Numbered from the stretch's first letter, positions 7,910 to 17,612 are shown. The stretch is 64,000 nucleotides of DNA from Archangium primigenium (GCF_016904885.1 NZ_JADWYI010000001.1:2728001-2792000), one strand, 5' to 3'. The notes: generated by a model not told the origin, from the sequence alone. Translations and numbers: made by a program.

Positions 7910-9583
7910 ATGAACGCAACGCCTCCCGCTGAAGACATTGGCATCGGCAGCATCCTCCGCGACACGTACGAGCTCGTGTCCGTCCTGGGCAAGGGCGGCA
8001 TGGGCAAGGTCTACCTGGCGCGTCACCTGCGACTGCCCGGCAAGCAGGTGGCGGTGAAGGTCCTCCACACCCAGGAGGAGATCACCGCGGAGCAGTACGC
8101 GCGCTTTCGCCGGGAGGCGGAGATCACCTCGCGCCTGGGTCACCCCAACATCGTGGGGGTGTACGACTTCTATGGCCAGGAGGGCGGCGCGCCGTGCCTG
8201 GTGATGGAGCACCTCAAGGGCGAGAGCCTGTCCCAGCGCATCCGGCGCGGGCCCGTGCCGCTGCCCGAGGTGATGGCGATCGCCCGGCAGATCGGCTCGG
8301 CGCTGCACGCCGCCCACCAGGTGGGCGTCATCCACCGCGACCTCAAGCCGGGCAACATCTTCCTGGTGCCCACCGAGTCCGGCGGCGTGGTGACCCAGCA
8401 GGTGAAGCTGCTGGACTTCGGCATCTCGAAGATCGTGTCGTCCCAGACGATGCAGACGGTGGACGACGTGCTCATGGGCACGCCCCAGTACATGTCCCCC
8501 GAGCAGGCCATGGGCCAGAACAGCACCCTGGATGCGCGCTCGGACCTGTTCGCGCTCGGGTCCATCGTCTACGAGCTGCTCTCCGGCGTGTCGCCGTTCG
8601 ACGACGACGTGATGATGCGCATCCTCTACCGCATCGTGCAGGAGCCGCTCCCGCCGCTGGCGCCGCGCTGCCCGGACGTGCCCGCGGAGGTGTGCGCCGT
8701 GGTGGAGAAGGCGCTCGAGAAGCGGCCCGACGACCGCTACCCCAGCGTCGCGGCCTTCATCGAGGCGCTCACGGGCAGTCCGCTGCGCACGCTCGCCGAG
8801 GCCATCGCGGATGCCGAGGCCGCGGCCGCGGCGACGCCCGTGTCCGCCCGGGTGACCCCGGCGCTGGGCGCGGCCCCGGGCTCGGCTCGGGGCTCGGCGC
8901 CTCCTCCGGGGCCCACGGTGGCGGGGCGGGGTTCTTCTCGCTCGCCCCCGCCCGCCGAGTCCACGCCGGAGGCCGCCGCGCCGTCCCTGGCCCCGTCCGC
9001 GCCGTCCGTGCCCGCGAAGTCCTGGCGGCCCGTGGTGGTGGGCGCCTCGCTCGTCGTGCTCCTGGGCGTGGGGGTGAGCGTGGGGCTGATGCGGCGCGAG
9101 CCGCCGCCCGTGGCGCCCACCCTGTCGCCCTCGGCGCCCGCCGCGGTGGTGGCCCAGCCCACACCCACGCCCGTGCCCCCGCCGACCGCGGCTCCGACGC
9201 CGGCGCCGACGGAGGCCGCTCCCGAGGCCGAGAAGCCCACGCCCTCGGCGCCCGCCCTGGCGGCGGCGCCCACGCCCCCGGAGCCCGAGCCCTCGGCGCC
9301 CCGGCGCGCGCCGGTCCGGGCGGAGGAGAAGCTGCCCGAGGTGGTGCGCGCGGACCTGACCCTGGCGGAGAAGGCCCTGGCCTCCAACGACGTGAACGAG
9401 GCGCTGCGTCTGGCCCGTCGCAGCCAGCGCAACGCCGTCACCGGCGCGTCCTTCTCCGTGATCACGCGTGCTTACTGCCAGCGCAAGGAGCTCACCAACG
9501 CCAAGGCCCACTGGATCAAGGTGCCCGAGTCCGAGCGCGCCCGGGTGAAGCGCTTCTGCAAGGAGCAGGGCATCGAGCTGTGA
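7910..9583 (+). CDS. Ser/Thr protein kinase with single membrane span
   Basis: The 557-residue protein starts with a complete Hanks-type kinase domain. The glycine loop is GKGGMG (27-32), the ATP-binding lysine K50 (VAVKVL), the catalytic loop HRDLKPGN (142-149) and the metal motif DFG (169-171), followed by a MGTPQYMSPEQ activation segment. A Pro/Ala-rich juxtamembrane linker leads to one membrane span (about 372-393). A second Pro/Ala/Glu-rich stretch is followed by a conserved-looking helical domain (about 475-557) that resembles a TPR unit. The kinase domain should be cytoplasmic and the tail periplasmic. It stands alone; a hairpin follows the stop codon. Confidence 0.93.
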   Translation: MNATPPAEDIGIGSILRDTYELVSVLGKGGMGKVYLARHLRLPGKQVAVKVLHTQEEITAEQYARFRREAEITSRLGHPNIVGVYDFYGQEGGAPCLVMEHLKGESLSQRIRRGPVPLPEVMAIARQIGSALHAAHQVGVIHRDLKPGNIFLVPTESGGVVTQQVKLLDFGISKIVSSQTMQTVDDVLMGTPQYMSPEQAMGQNSTLDARSDLFALGSIVYELLSGVSPFDDDVMMRILYRIVQEPLPPLAPRCPDVPAEVCAVVEKALEKRPDDRYPSVAAFIEALTGSPLRTLAEAIADAEAAAAATPVSARVTPALGAAPGSARGSAPPPGPTVAGRGSSRSPPPAESTPEAAAPSLAPSAPSVPAKSWRPVVVGASLVVLLGVGVSVGLMRREPPPVAPTLSPSAPAAVVAQPTPTPVPPPTAAPTPAPTEAAPEAEKPTPSAPALAAAPTPPEPEPSAPRRAPVRAEEKLPEVVRADLTLAEKALASNDVNEALRLARRSQRNAVTGASFSVITRAYCQRKELTNAKAHWIKVPESERARVKRFCKEQGIEL

Positions 9584-9611
9584 CCCCGGGGGGCCGATGT
9601 GGGCCCCGGGG
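9584..9611 (+). terminator. Strong GC hairpin after the kinase gene
   Basis: CCCCGGGG at 9584-9591 pairs with CCCCGGGG at 9604-9611, extended by a CC/GG pair, one base after the kinase stop codon. The ATG at 9597 that could start the next gene lies in the loop, which argues for the downstream TTG start. There is no T-run. Confidence 0.45.
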
Positions 9612-9662
9612 CGCGCCGAAGGGGCTGGCGCGGCGGAGAACCGTGCTAAGAGGCGTCGAACC

Positions 9663-10991
9663 TTGGACCTCCTCCTGACGAACGGCACCGTCGTGACGAT
9701 GAACCGCGAGCGCGAGGTGCTCGTGGGCGCAGACGTCCTCATCCAGGACGGGCGCATCGCCCGGGTGGGCCACAACCTGCGCACGCGGGGCGCGAGCCTG
9801 CGGGTGCTGGACGTGAAGGGCCATGTGGTCCTGCCCGGTTTCATCCATGGCCACCTGCACGCGTGCCAGACGCTCTTCCGCAACCGGGCGGACGGCCTGG
9901 AGCTGCTCGACTGGCTGCGCGAGCGCATCTGGCCCTTCGAGGCCAGCCATGACGCGGACTCCATGCGGGCCTCGGCGGACCTGACGTTCGCGGAGCTCAT
10001 CCGCTCGGGCTCCACGGCGGCGCTCGACATGGGCTCGGTGCGTCATTACGACGCCGTCTTCGAGTCCGCCCGGGACTGTGGCTTCCGGCTCACCGGGGGC
10101 AAGGCGATGATGGACGCGCCGGACCTGCCCCCCTACCTGAGCGAGTCCACGGAGGCCTCGCTGGCCGAGAGCCTCGCCCTGTTGGAGCGCTGGCACGGCA
10201 CGCAAGGGGGCCGGCTGCGCTACGCCCTCACGCCGCGCTTCGTGCTGTCGTGCACGGAGAAGCTCTTGCGCGAGGTGGGCCGGCTGGCGCGCGAGAAGAA
10301 CGTGCGCATCCACACCCACGCGAGCGAGAACCGCACCGAGTGCGAGGTGGTGCGCCAGCTCACCGGCCGCGACAACATCGCCTGGTTCCACGAGCTGGGG
10401 CTCACCGGGCCGCACCTCACGCTCGCCCACTGCGTGTGGCCCACCGACGCGGAGGTGGAGCTGCTGCGCGACACGGGCACGGTGGTGTGCCACTGCCCGG
10501 GCTCCAACCTCAAGCTGGCCTCGGGCTTCGCCCCGATTCCGGAGATGCTCGACGCGGGCGTGCACGTGTGCCTGGGCGCGGATGGCGCGGCCTGCAACAA
10601 CAACCTGGACATGTTCGTGGAGATGCGGCTCGCGGCGCTCCTGCACAAGCCGCGGGTGGGCCCCCGGGGCATGCCCGCCGAGCGGGTGCTGGAGATGGCC
10701 ACCCTCGGGGGCGCCCGGGCGCTGGGCCTGGAGTCCGAGCTGGGCTCGCTGGAGCCGGGCAAGCGCGCGGACATCACCGTGGTGGACCTGTCCGGCCTGC
10801 ACGCCACGCCCCAGGATCCCCGGGACGTGCTCTCGCCGCTCGTCTACGCGGCGCGCTCGAGCGACGTGGTGCACGTGCTCATCGACGGGCGCCCCGTGCT
10901 CAAGGACCGCACGCTGCTCACCCTGGACGCCCAGGCGGTGGCCGCGAGCGCCCACCAGCACTCCGCGCGCATCGTCGCCCGCCGTCCCTGA
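9663..10991 (+). CDS. Amidohydrolase / aminohydrolase (AtzA/SsnA/MtaD-like)
   Basis: The roughly 442-residue metal-dependent hydrolase is of the chlorohydrolase/purine-deaminase branch of the amidohydrolase superfamily. Metal ligands are visible in order: GFIHGHLH (H64, H66), HTHASE (middle), AHCVW (a later histidine) and GADGAACNNN (the catalytic aspartate). Likely substrates are an aminated purine or S-adenosylhomocysteine-type compound, but sequence alone does not fix this. The TTG at 9663 gives the usual start MDLLLTNGTVVTMN with AGAGG upstream. An in-frame ATG at 9597 adds 22 poorly conserved-looking residues and sits in a hairpin loop. It could join the nucleoside salvage theme of 1.7-7.4 kb, but it is separated by the kinase gene. 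Confidence 0.87.
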   Translation: MDLLLTNGTVVTMNREREVLVGADVLIQDGRIARVGHNLRTRGASLRVLDVKGHVVLPGFIHGHLHACQTLFRNRADGLELLDWLRERIWPFEASHDADSMRASADLTFAELIRSGSTAALDMGSVRHYDAVFESARDCGFRLTGGKAMMDAPDLPPYLSESTEASLAESLALLERWHGTQGGRLRYALTPRFVLSCTEKLLREVGRLAREKNVRIHTHASENRTECEVVRQLTGRDNIAWFHELGLTGPHLTLAHCVWPTDAEVELLRDTGTVVCHCPGSNLKLASGFAPIPEMLDAGVHVCLGADGAACNNNLDMFVEMRLAALLHKPRVGPRGMPAERVLEMATLGGARALGLESELGSLEPGKRADITVVDLSGLHATPQDPRDVLSPLVYAARSSDVVHVLIDGRPVLKDRTLLTLDAQAVAASAHQHSARIVARRP

Positions 10992-11144
10992 GACGGTTCG
11001 TCCTGGCCGGGGGGCGGGGGGGCGGCAATAAAGGGTGGATTCCGGACGTAGATACCGGGAGGCCTCTCCGTGGGTGGCGGGGCGGGCGGGCTGGTGTAAG
11101 GTGCTGTTTCTTCAAGACTCGAAGTGGAGGAGGTCGACACCGTC

Positions 11145-11879
11145 ATGTGGCAACGGTTCAGAAGGGCAATGCGCAGCTTCGGTGGATTCTTTGTCTCCTC
11201 CCTCGAGGATCCGGAACTCATCCTCGAGCAGAACGTGCGGGACCTGAACGATCAGGTTCCCAAGATGAACGAGTCCATCGCGATGGTGAGGGCCAACCTC
11301 ACCCTCCTGGAGAAGGAGAACGCGAAGTACACCCAGGACATCCGCGAGCTGACGGCCCGCGTGAAGGCGGCCATCCAGGCGGGCCGGGATGACCTGGCCG
11401 CCCAGTACGCCACCAAGCTGCAGACGGAGAAGTCGGCGCTCGAGCGCAACGAGATGCAGCTGGCCACGGCCAAGCAGGCATACGAGAAGTCGCTCAACCT
11501 CAAGAAGGCCTTCATGCGCGAGAAGGAGCGCAAGACGCAGGAGGCCATGACGGCCATCCGCGACGCGCGCCGCGCCAAGTGGCAGTCCAAGGTCGCCGAC
11601 GCCATGGAGTCCTTCACGGTGGCGGGCATCGACCAGACGCACGACGAGATGCTGCGCAAGGTCCAGGAGAAGGCCGCCGTCAACGAGGCGCGCATGCAGA
11701 TGGCGCTCGATTCGGTGGACCACCAGTCGGTGCAGATCGAGGAGGACGCCGAGCGCCTCCAGGCCATGGACCTGGTCAAGCAGATGAAGATGGAGATGGG
11801 GCTCAACAGCCCCGCGCCGGTGTCCGAGGTGGGCGGCTCCCCCGAGAAGACGATCGGCAAGAAGGTGGGAGTCGAGTAG
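11145..11879 (+). CDS. pspA: Phage-shock protein A / IM30 family protein
   Basis: The 244-residue, almost entirely alpha-helical coiled-coil protein is typical of PspA/IM30/Vipp1. The N-terminal amphipathic helix ([16 protein letters not shown]) for membrane binding is followed by [19 protein letters not shown] and long charged helices, then a short flexible tail. Family members coat the inner membrane when it is damaged. ATG 11145 was chosen because GGAGGAGG at 11126-11133 serves it; a GTG at 11124 would lie on top of that site. No sigma-54 motif or PspF gene was found upstream, unlike the enterobacterial system. The two following genes are close and co-oriented, suggesting a PspA operon of different make-up. 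Confidence 0.92.
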   Translation: MWQRFRRAMRSFGGFFVSSLEDPELILEQNVRDLNDQVPKMNESIAMVRANLTLLEKENAKYTQDIRELTARVKAAIQAGRDDLAAQYATKLQTEKSALERNEMQLATAKQAYEKSLNLKKAFMREKERKTQEAMTAIRDARRAKWQSKVADAMESFTVAGIDQTHDEMLRKVQEKAAVNEARMQMALDSVDHQSVQIEEDAERLQAMDLVKQMKMEMGLNSPAPVSEVGGSPEKTIGKKVGVE

Positions 11880-11906
11880 TCGGATGGATGGGTGGAGGCC
11901 GCGCCG

Positions 11907-13094
11907 ATGGGCTTGAAACGCGGACCGGGTCTCCTCCCGTTCCTGGTGTTGTGTTGTCTGGGCGGGGCCTACCTGATGGCCTCGCGCCTGGGCTACCTGG
12001 ACCGGCTCCAGGCGCGCTTCTTTCCCGCGGCCAAGGAGACCGTGCGCCTGTCGCCCGGGGACTTCCCCGCGGGAGTGGCGGCGCCGGTGGCGGACCTGGC
12101 CTCGGTGCCCCTGCGCCCCACGCTCATCGGCTTCTCCGCGCGCGGCTCGGCGGCGGCGCTGCTCTTGGCCACCGGGGGCGTCTCCACGCTGGACAACCTC
12201 GCGGCCCCTCCCGGCGTGGCCCAGGGCGTGCTCAAGGCGGGCTACGCGCTGGACGCGCGCGCGGTGCTCTTCGCCCGGGAGGAGGAATTGCGCCAGGCGC
12301 TCGCCCTGGGGGCCGAGCATGGGGGCGTGGACATGGCCGCCTTGTCCGTGGACCGGCTGGCCGCCTGGCTCCCGGCGCTCCGGGACGCGGCGCCCCGGAC
12401 GGTGCTGCTCCTGGGCCGCAGTCGGGGCCAGGAGGCGCTGGCGGCGGTGGGCGTGGCGGACCTCGCCTCGCTCCGGGGCAAGCGGCTGGGGGTGTACCCC
12501 TCGGGCTCCTCGTACTACTTCACGCTCTGGGCGCTGTCCCGGGCGGGGCTGCGCATGTCGGACGTGCGCTGGGTGGACCTGCCCTCCACCCTGGACGCGG
12601 GCCGGGCGCTGCGCGAGGGGCGGGCGGATGCCGTGTCGGGCCTGTGGGGCGACGTGGCGCTGGCGGCGAGGGATCGGGGTGGCACCGTGCTGGCCACCAC
12701 GGCGGACGCGCCCCACCTGGTGGCCACGGTGCTGGTGGCCCGGGGGGACTACGCCGCGCGCTACCCGGACGCCGTGCGGCGCATCATCCGGGGTCTGTTG
12801 GATGCCGGCCTGAGCGTGTCGAAGGACCCGGCGCCCGCGGCACGGCTGCTCGGCGAGGTGGCCCCCTACCTGGGAGACCCCACCGAGGCCATCCGCAGCG
12901 CTCCCCCGGCGACACTCGCGGACAATCGCTCCTTCTTCGGGCTTTCCGGCGAGGCGCCCGTCACCTATGACGAGCTCTTCCAGAGCGCCTCGGCGCTCTA
13001 CCAGAAGATCAAGCGCACGGCGGTGATTCCGCCCGCCGAGGACACCCGCGATCTCGGCGCGTTGAAATATGTGTCGGAGGCGCGAGGGCCCTAG
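11907..13094 (+). CDS. Periplasmic substrate-binding-like protein (TauA/SsuA/Thi5 fold)
   Basis: The 395-residue protein begins with a signal-anchor helix and then shows the two-lobed pattern of NMT1/TauA-type binding proteins. Diagnostic segments are [40 protein letters not shown] and a [18 protein letters not shown] stretch. No transporter permease or ATPase lies beside it. It sits 27 bases after pspA and 41 before a coiled-coil gene, so it may be a sensor or envelope partner rather than an importer component. ATG 11907 has GGTGGAGG eight bases upstream; an in-frame GTG at 11892 is an unlikely alternative. Confidence 0.8.
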   Translation: MGLKRGPGLLPFLVLCCLGGAYLMASRLGYLDRLQARFFPAAKETVRLSPGDFPAGVAAPVADLASVPLRPTLIGFSARGSAAALLLATGGVSTLDNLAAPPGVAQGVLKAGYALDARAVLFAREEELRQALALGAEHGGVDMAALSVDRLAAWLPALRDAAPRTVLLLGRSRGQEALAAVGVADLASLRGKRLGVYPSGSSYYFTLWALSRAGLRMSDVRWVDLPSTLDAGRALREGRADAVSGLWGDVALAARDRGGTVLATTADAPHLVATVLVARGDYAARYPDAVRRIIRGLLDAGLSVSKDPAPAARLLGEVAPYLGDPTEAIRSAPPATLADNRSFFGLSGEAPVTYDELFQSASALYQKIKRTAVIPPAEDTRDLGALKYVSEARGP

Positions 13095-13135
13095 CGGCCC
13101 TCGGTCCGCGAGGCGCTTCACTGGCGAGGACTCAC

Positions 13136-13945
13136 GTGGCCCGCTCACCCAACTTCCTGAAGGCCGCTTTCCTGATGCCCGCCAACCTGGTGGGGCTCTT
13201 CACCGCCGCGGCCTCGTCGGCCATCACCCAGGAGCCGCTGCCGGCGCTCATCGCGCTGGGCGTGGAGGGGCTGTACCTGGTGGGGGCCGCGTCCTCCAAG
13301 CGCTTCCAGCGCGCGGTGCGCGCGGGGCTGTCCGCGGAGGACGATCCCGAGGTGGCCCAGAAGCAGGTGGAGGCCCTGCTCGCGGACCTGGCCGCCTCGC
13401 AGCGCGAGCACTACCAGCAGCTCGTGGGGCTCAAGGAGAAGATCCTGGCCAACTACGCGAAGCTGCCGGGCGGGCGCGTGCTGGCGGCCAGCAGCGAGCA
13501 GCGCCTGGACGCGCTGCTCACCTCGTTCCTGCGGCTCATCTCCACGCTCAACCAGTACCGCGCCTACCTCAACCCGGCCGAGCGCCAGTCGCTCGAGAAG
13601 GACGTGCGCGCGCTGGAGGCGGAAATCGCCCAGGAGGGCAGCGCGCGCATCAAGGACGTGAAGGAGAAGCGGCTGGACATCCTGCAGAAGCGCCTGGCGC
13701 GCTTCGAGCAGGCGCGCGAGAGCCGGGAGGTGGTGAGCCACCAGCTCGCGAGCATCGAGGACCTGATGCGGCTCACCCACGAGCAGTCCATCGCCATCCG
13801 GGATCCCGAGGGCGTCACGCGCCAGCTCGACGCGCTGAGCGCCGAGGCGAGCGCCACGGACGAGACGGTGCGGCAGATGGAGCGCTTCCTCGACTTCACC
13901 GAGGAGACGTCCGCGCCGCTGCCCCACGGCACCCGCGTGCGCTAG
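13136..13945 (+). CDS. Membrane-associated coiled-coil protein, PspA operon
   Basis: The 269-residue protein of unknown family has a hydrophobic N-terminal third: two closely spaced hydrophobic stretches, roughly 8-30 and 34-52, of the kind that form a membrane hairpin. Long charged helices follow (about 65-260, rich in Glu, Arg, Gln and Leu) with coiled-coil character. It starts at GTG 13136 with GAGGA upstream. It is the last of three closely spaced genes beginning with pspA, and its coiled coil suggests it could contact PspA at the membrane. A palindrome (GGGGCGCGCCCC, 13953-13964) follows the stop codon. Confidence 0.78.
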   Translation: MARSPNFLKAAFLMPANLVGLFTAAASSAITQEPLPALIALGVEGLYLVGAASSKRFQRAVRAGLSAEDDPEVAQKQVEALLADLAASQREHYQQLVGLKEKILANYAKLPGGRVLAASSEQRLDALLTSFLRLISTLNQYRAYLNPAERQSLEKDVRALEAEIAQEGSARIKDVKEKRLDILQKRLARFEQARESREVVSHQLASIEDLMRLTHEQSIAIRDPEGVTRQLDALSAEASATDETVRQMERFLDFTEETSAPLPHGTRVR

Positions 13946-14009
13946 CGGGGCAGGGGCGCGCCCCGGGTTGGATCGCGGACGCCCCCGACGGCGCGGCCGC
14001 GAGAAGTAT

Positions 14010-14038
14010 TTGACTCCGGGCCCGAGCCCGTCTGCACT
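14010..14038 (+). promoter_or_regulatory. Candidate vegetative promoter, possibly leaderless
   Basis: TTGACT at 14010-14015 and TGCACT at 14033-14038 are separated by 17 bp. A transcript would start around 14045-14048, at the ATG of the lipoprotein gene (14048), which also lacks a ribosome site. Leaderless translation is therefore possible. The -10 element is a weak match. Confidence 0.35.
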
Positions 14039-14047
14039 CCGCCTCCT

Positions 14048-15658
14048 ATGCTCCGCCGCGCCACGCCCTGGCTCCTGCTCGTCTTCCTGGTGTTCGCCGG
14101 CTGCTCCCGCTGCGGCGGCGACAAGCCGTCCGGGGCCAAGGTGCTCAGTCCCGCCCGCTACCTGCCGCGCTCGGCCCGGGCGGCCGTGGTGATTCCGGAC
14201 GTGGGAGTGCTGGGCGAGAAGCTGGCGCGCCTGCAGCGGCTGAAGATCGCCAACTTCGCCGCGCAGCTGCAGAACGCCCAGTCCGCCGAGGGCTTCGTCT
14301 CCGGCATCATGCGCCAGGTGGGCGTGGACCTGCGCAGCGCCCAGGCCATGGAGGCCGCGGGGCTCCAGCCCTCGCGGGGCGCGGGCCTGGCGCTCTTGGC
14401 GAACAACCAGGTCGTCTCCGTGCTCGGCATGAAGGACGAGAAGGCGCTCACGGAGACCTTCGCGAAGCTCGCGCGCGAGCGGCTCGGCGCGCCCACGCGG
14501 GCCGAGGAGAAGGTCCCCGGCGGCACGCTCGTCACGTTCAGCCGCGCGGGGGCACCGGCGCCGTCCCTCGGCCTCTTGCTCTCGGACGGGTACGCCCTGG
14601 TGGGGGCGGGCGAGCTCGTCGCCCAACTGCCGGGCCTGGCCACGCTGGCGCCGGAGCAGTCGCTCGCCCAGGAGCCGCTCCTGTCCGACGCCCTCAAGCG
14701 GCTGCCCACCGAGCGCGACTTCTACGCCTTCCTGCCGGGGGGGCTGGGCTTCCTCCTGCCCGTGGGGGGCACCGAGTCCGTGACGCTGGTGGGCTCGCTG
14801 CGCGAGGGCGCGCTGTCGTTGCACGCGGACATGCCGTGGCCGGACCAGGCCTCGTTCGAGGTGTTCAAGGCGCAGAAGGGGCCGGACCTGGCGGGCTACC
14901 TGCCCGCGGACAGCTTCCTCACGGTGCGCTACGGGGGAGACCCCGCGAAGCTGGAGGGGGTGTGGCCCTACCTGGCGGGCGGCGCCATCACCCGCGCGGT
15001 GCAGTCCAGCGGCGTCGACGTGAAGGGCGAGCTGCTCTCGCGCTTGGAGCCCGGCATGGTGGCGGGGGTGGCCCTGGCGCCCACGGTGCAACTGGGCGCG
15101 GGCCTGCCCCGGCTGGATCCGCGGCGCACCAACCCGTTCCGCTTCGTGCACCTGGTGGTGGTGGGCGAGGGCAAGGACGCGGCGGGCGTGGCCTCGCTGC
15201 TGGAGAAGGTGCCGCCGCTGGCGCAGAAGCTGGGCGCGAAGGTGGAGCCCGCGGAGCTCAACGGCCAGCGCGTCTACCTCACGTCGTATGCACAGGGCGA
15301 GGGCACGCACCTGGCGGCGGTGGACAAGAAGGTGCTGCTCGCCGCGCCCCAGACGCGACTGGAGGCGGTGCTGCCCACGCTCTCGGCGCCCCCGGGCCCC
15401 TCGCCGGTGCCGGAGGAGCTGCGCGCCTCGCTCCAGGAGCCGGTGCTGGGCGCGGTGCTGGACCTGCGGCGGCTGTCGGACACGGTGAAGGCGCTGCCCT
15501 CGGAGGCCTGGGGCATTGGCGGCTTCGCCATCAAGGCGACCACGGTGCGCTTCCTCGAGGCCACGGATGACCTGCGCGCGGTGACGCTGGGCGTGTCCGC
15601 CAAGGACAAGGCCCTGCGCGCGGACCTCACCCTGTGGCTCACCCCGGCGGCCCGATGA
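14048..15658 (+). CDS. Large predicted lipoprotein, partner of ABC exporter genes
   Basis: The 536-residue protein has a hydrophobic signal and lipobox VFAGC (cysteine at 19). The mature protein alternates alpha/beta segments with repeated phrases of the type seen in DUF3352-like envelope proteins (for example VVVIPDVGVL and FYAFLPGGLGFLL), but the assignment is tentative. Its stop codon overlaps the start of the ABC ATPase gene (ATGA at 15655). The order lipoprotein, ATPase, FtsX-type permease, small membrane protein suggests it is a cargo or periplasmic partner of the exporter. Myxobacterial homologues are expected but not checked. Confidence 0.8.
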   Translation: MLRRATPWLLLVFLVFAGCSRCGGDKPSGAKVLSPARYLPRSARAAVVIPDVGVLGEKLARLQRLKIANFAAQLQNAQSAEGFVSGIMRQVGVDLRSAQAMEAAGLQPSRGAGLALLANNQVVSVLGMKDEKALTETFAKLARERLGAPTRAEEKVPGGTLVTFSRAGAPAPSLGLLLSDGYALVGAGELVAQLPGLATLAPEQSLAQEPLLSDALKRLPTERDFYAFLPGGLGFLLPVGGTESVTLVGSLREGALSLHADMPWPDQASFEVFKAQKGPDLAGYLPADSFLTVRYGGDPAKLEGVWPYLAGGAITRAVQSSGVDVKGELLSRLEPGMVAGVALAPTVQLGAGLPRLDPRRTNPFRFVHLVVVGEGKDAAGVASLLEKVPPLAQKLGAKVEPAELNGQRVYLTSYAQGEGTHLAAVDKKVLLAAPQTRLEAVLPTLSAPPGPSPVPEELRASLQEPVLGAVLDLRRLSDTVKALPSEAWGIGGFAIKATTVRFLEATDDLRAVTLGVSAKDKALRADLTLWLTPAAR

Positions 15659-16332
15659 TTCGCGCGCGGGACATCGTCAAGCGCTACCAGGACGGGGAGG
15701 GCGCCGAGGTGCGCGTGCTCGACGGCCTGTCCCTGGACGTGGAGGCGGGGGAGTTCGTCGCGGTGGTGGGCCCCTCGGGCTGTGGCAAGTCCACGCTGCT
15801 GCAGCTGCTCGGCGGGCTGGACGTGGACTACCAGGGGCAGGTGGAGGTGGCGGGGGTGAAGTTGTCGGGGCTGCGCGACGCGGCGCTCGCGCGCTTTCGC
15901 AACCAGCACGTGGGCTTCGTCTTCCAGTCCTTCCACCTGATTCCCAACCTGTCCGCCGTGGAGAACGTGCTGCTGCCCTCGCACTTCGGCGCCAGCGTGT
16001 CCGAGGACGCGCGCAAGCGGGCCGAGGCCCTGCTGGATCGGGTGGGCCTGCTGGCCAAGAAGGAGCGCACGCCGGTGCGGCTGTCGGGCGGCGAGCGGCA
16101 GCGCGTGGCCATCGCCCGGGCGCTCTTCACGGGCCCCCGACTGCTCCTGTGTGACGAGCCCACGGGCAACCTGGACGCCGCCACGGGCGCGGGCGTCATC
16201 GCGCTCTTCCAGGAGCTGCACCGCGAGGGGCTGACCCTGCTCGCCGTCACCCACGAGGAGCGGATGAGCTCGGCGGCGCGGCGGGTGTTGCGGCTCAAGG
16301 AAGGTCGGCTGGTGGAGGAGGGGACGGTATGA
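15655..16332 (+). CDS. ABC transporter ATP-binding protein (LolD/MacB type)
   Basis: The 225-residue ATPase has Walker A GPSGCGKST (39-47), a Q-loop VGFVFQSFHLIPNLS, signature LSGGERQRVAIAR and Walker B LLLCDEPTGNLD, followed by the H-loop VTHEE. This set places it in the LolD/MacB/FtsE family, whose members power extraction or efflux through FtsX-type permeases without a translocation channel. The start overlaps the stop codon of the lipoprotein gene, and its own stop overlaps the permease start (ATGA at 16329). Export of lipoprotein or peptide is more likely than import. Confidence 0.93.
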   Translation: MIRARDIVKRYQDGEGAEVRVLDGLSLDVEAGEFVAVVGPSGCGKSTLLQLLGGLDVDYQGQVEVAGVKLSGLRDAALARFRNQHVGFVFQSFHLIPNLSAVENVLLPSHFGASVSEDARKRAEALLDRVGLLAKKERTPVRLSGGERQRVAIARALFTGPRLLLCDEPTGNLDAATGAGVIALFQELHREGLTLLAVTHEERMSSAARRVLRLKEGRLVEEGTV

Positions 16333-17612
16333 GACTCGCGGCATTGGCGCGGCTGGTGCGGTTGAGCCTCGCGCGGGAGCGGCGGGGCGCGTTCTTCTCG
16401 GCCTTCGGCGTGGCCATGGGCGTGGGCGCGCTGGTGTTCTTCGTGGGCCTGGGCCTGGGCGTGGGGAGCGTCATCCGCGAGCGCGTCTTCCCGACGGATG
16501 CGCGGCTGGTGGACGTGGTGCCGCCCGCGGTGTCGCTCGGCTCGTTCCTGGGCGGCGGCCGTCTGGACGCGGCCATGGTGGAGCGCCTGGGGGCGCTGCC
16601 GGGCGTGGAGCGGGTGTACCGGAAGATGAACGTGCGCGCCCCCGCGGCCAGCCTCTACAACGGGGACTTCTTCGGCCGCCGACTGCGCATGGGCATGGAC
16701 CTGCTGGCGGTGGGCGTGGACCCGGGCCTGGTCGAGGGCGACGTGCCCCGGGAGACGTTCGTGGACCCCGGGCCGGGCCAGCCGCTGCCGGTGCTCATCT
16801 CCACGCGGCTCTTGGAGATCTACAACAACACCTTCGCGCCCTCGCGCAAGCTGCCGAGGCTCGCGCCGGACATGCTCCGGGGCTTCGTGCTGCCCGTGGA
16901 CTTCAACCGCTCGTACGTGACGGCGCCGCTGCCGGGCGTGGACGTCATCTCCGTGCAGGCCCAGGTGGTGGGCGCCTCGGACCGGGCCCTGCTCGCGGGC
17001 ATCACCCTGCCCCTGGACGTGGCGGTGCGCCTGAACAAGGCGCTGGGCCAGGACACGGACACGTACACGGGGGTGACGCTGGTGACCACCAGCCCGGGCG
17101 GCGTGCCCGCCGTGGTGGCCGCGGTCAAGGAGATGGGCCTGGAGATCGACGACCAGGAGCGGCGGCTCGCGGAGAACGTGGGCGCCGCGGTGACCCTCAC
17201 CACGTCGGCCATGGCGCTGCTCTCCATTCTCATCTGCGTCCTCGCGGCGGTGAACATCGCCCACGCGTTGAGTGCGTCCGTGCGGGCGCGGGCCAAGGAG
17301 ATTGGCGTCATGCAGGCGGTGGGCGCCTCGCGCGGGGACGTGCGCAACATCGTCCTGGCGGAGGCGGGGGTGGTGGGGCTCGCGGGGGGCGTGGTGGGCA
17401 CGCTCGGCGCGGTGCTCCTGGCCCTGCTCACGGACCGTCTCGCGGCCCGCTGGCTGCCCGAGTTTCCCTTCAAACCCGACAGTTTCTTCTCCTTTCCCGC
17501 GGGGGTGGTGGTGGGCGGCATGGTCCTGGGGTTGCTCGCCGCGCTGGCGGGCGCGTGGTTCCCCAGCCACCGTGCCGCCGCGACCGACCCCGCCCGGACC
17601 CTCGCCGGATGA
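16329..17612 (+). CDS. ABC transporter permease (FtsX/MacB/LolE type)
   Basis: The 427-residue protein has the FtsX layout: one membrane span near residues 20-45, a large periplasmic domain (about 50-290), then three spans toward the C-terminus. The conserved segment SVRARAKEIGVMQAVGASRGD precedes the third span. The N-terminal segment FSAFGVAMGVGALVFFVGLG also fits. A homodimer with the upstream ATPase would form a mechanotransmission exporter like LolCDE or MacB. It overlaps both neighbours by ATGA, so the ATPase, the permease and the next membrane protein are one unit. Confidence 0.9.
   Translation: MRLAALARLVRLSLARERRGAFFSAFGVAMGVGALVFFVGLGLGVGSVIRERVFPTDARLVDVVPPAVSLGSFLGGGRLDAAMVERLGALPGVERVYRKMNVRAPAASLYNGDFFGRRLRMGMDLLAVGVDPGLVEGDVPRETFVDPGPGQPLPVLISTRLLEIYNNTFAPSRKLPRLAPDMLRGFVLPVDFNRSYVTAPLPGVDVISVQAQVVGASDRALLAGITLPLDVAVRLNKALGQDTDTYTGVTLVTTSPGGVPAVVAAVKEMGLEIDDQERRLAENVGAAVTLTTSAMALLSILICVLAAVNIAHALSASVRARAKEIGVMQAVGASRGDVRNIVLAEAGVVGLAGGVVGTLGAVLLALLTDRLAARWLPEFPFKPDSFFSFPAGVVVGGMVLGLLAALAGAWFPSHRAAATDPARTLAG

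Noticed and set aside
9597-9662. ATG 9597 as the start of the amidohydrolase.
   Set aside because: It sits in the loop of a strong hairpin and adds 22 low-quality residues; TTG 9663 gives the standard family N-terminus.
11060-11123. Sigma-54 promoter before pspA.
   Set aside because: The GG-N10-GC spacing required for -24/-12 elements is not met in any register.
13953-13964. Palindrome GGGGCGCGCCCC as a terminator after the PspA operon.
   Set aside because: It leaves only a 4-base loop and no T-run; kept only as a note in the gene entry.
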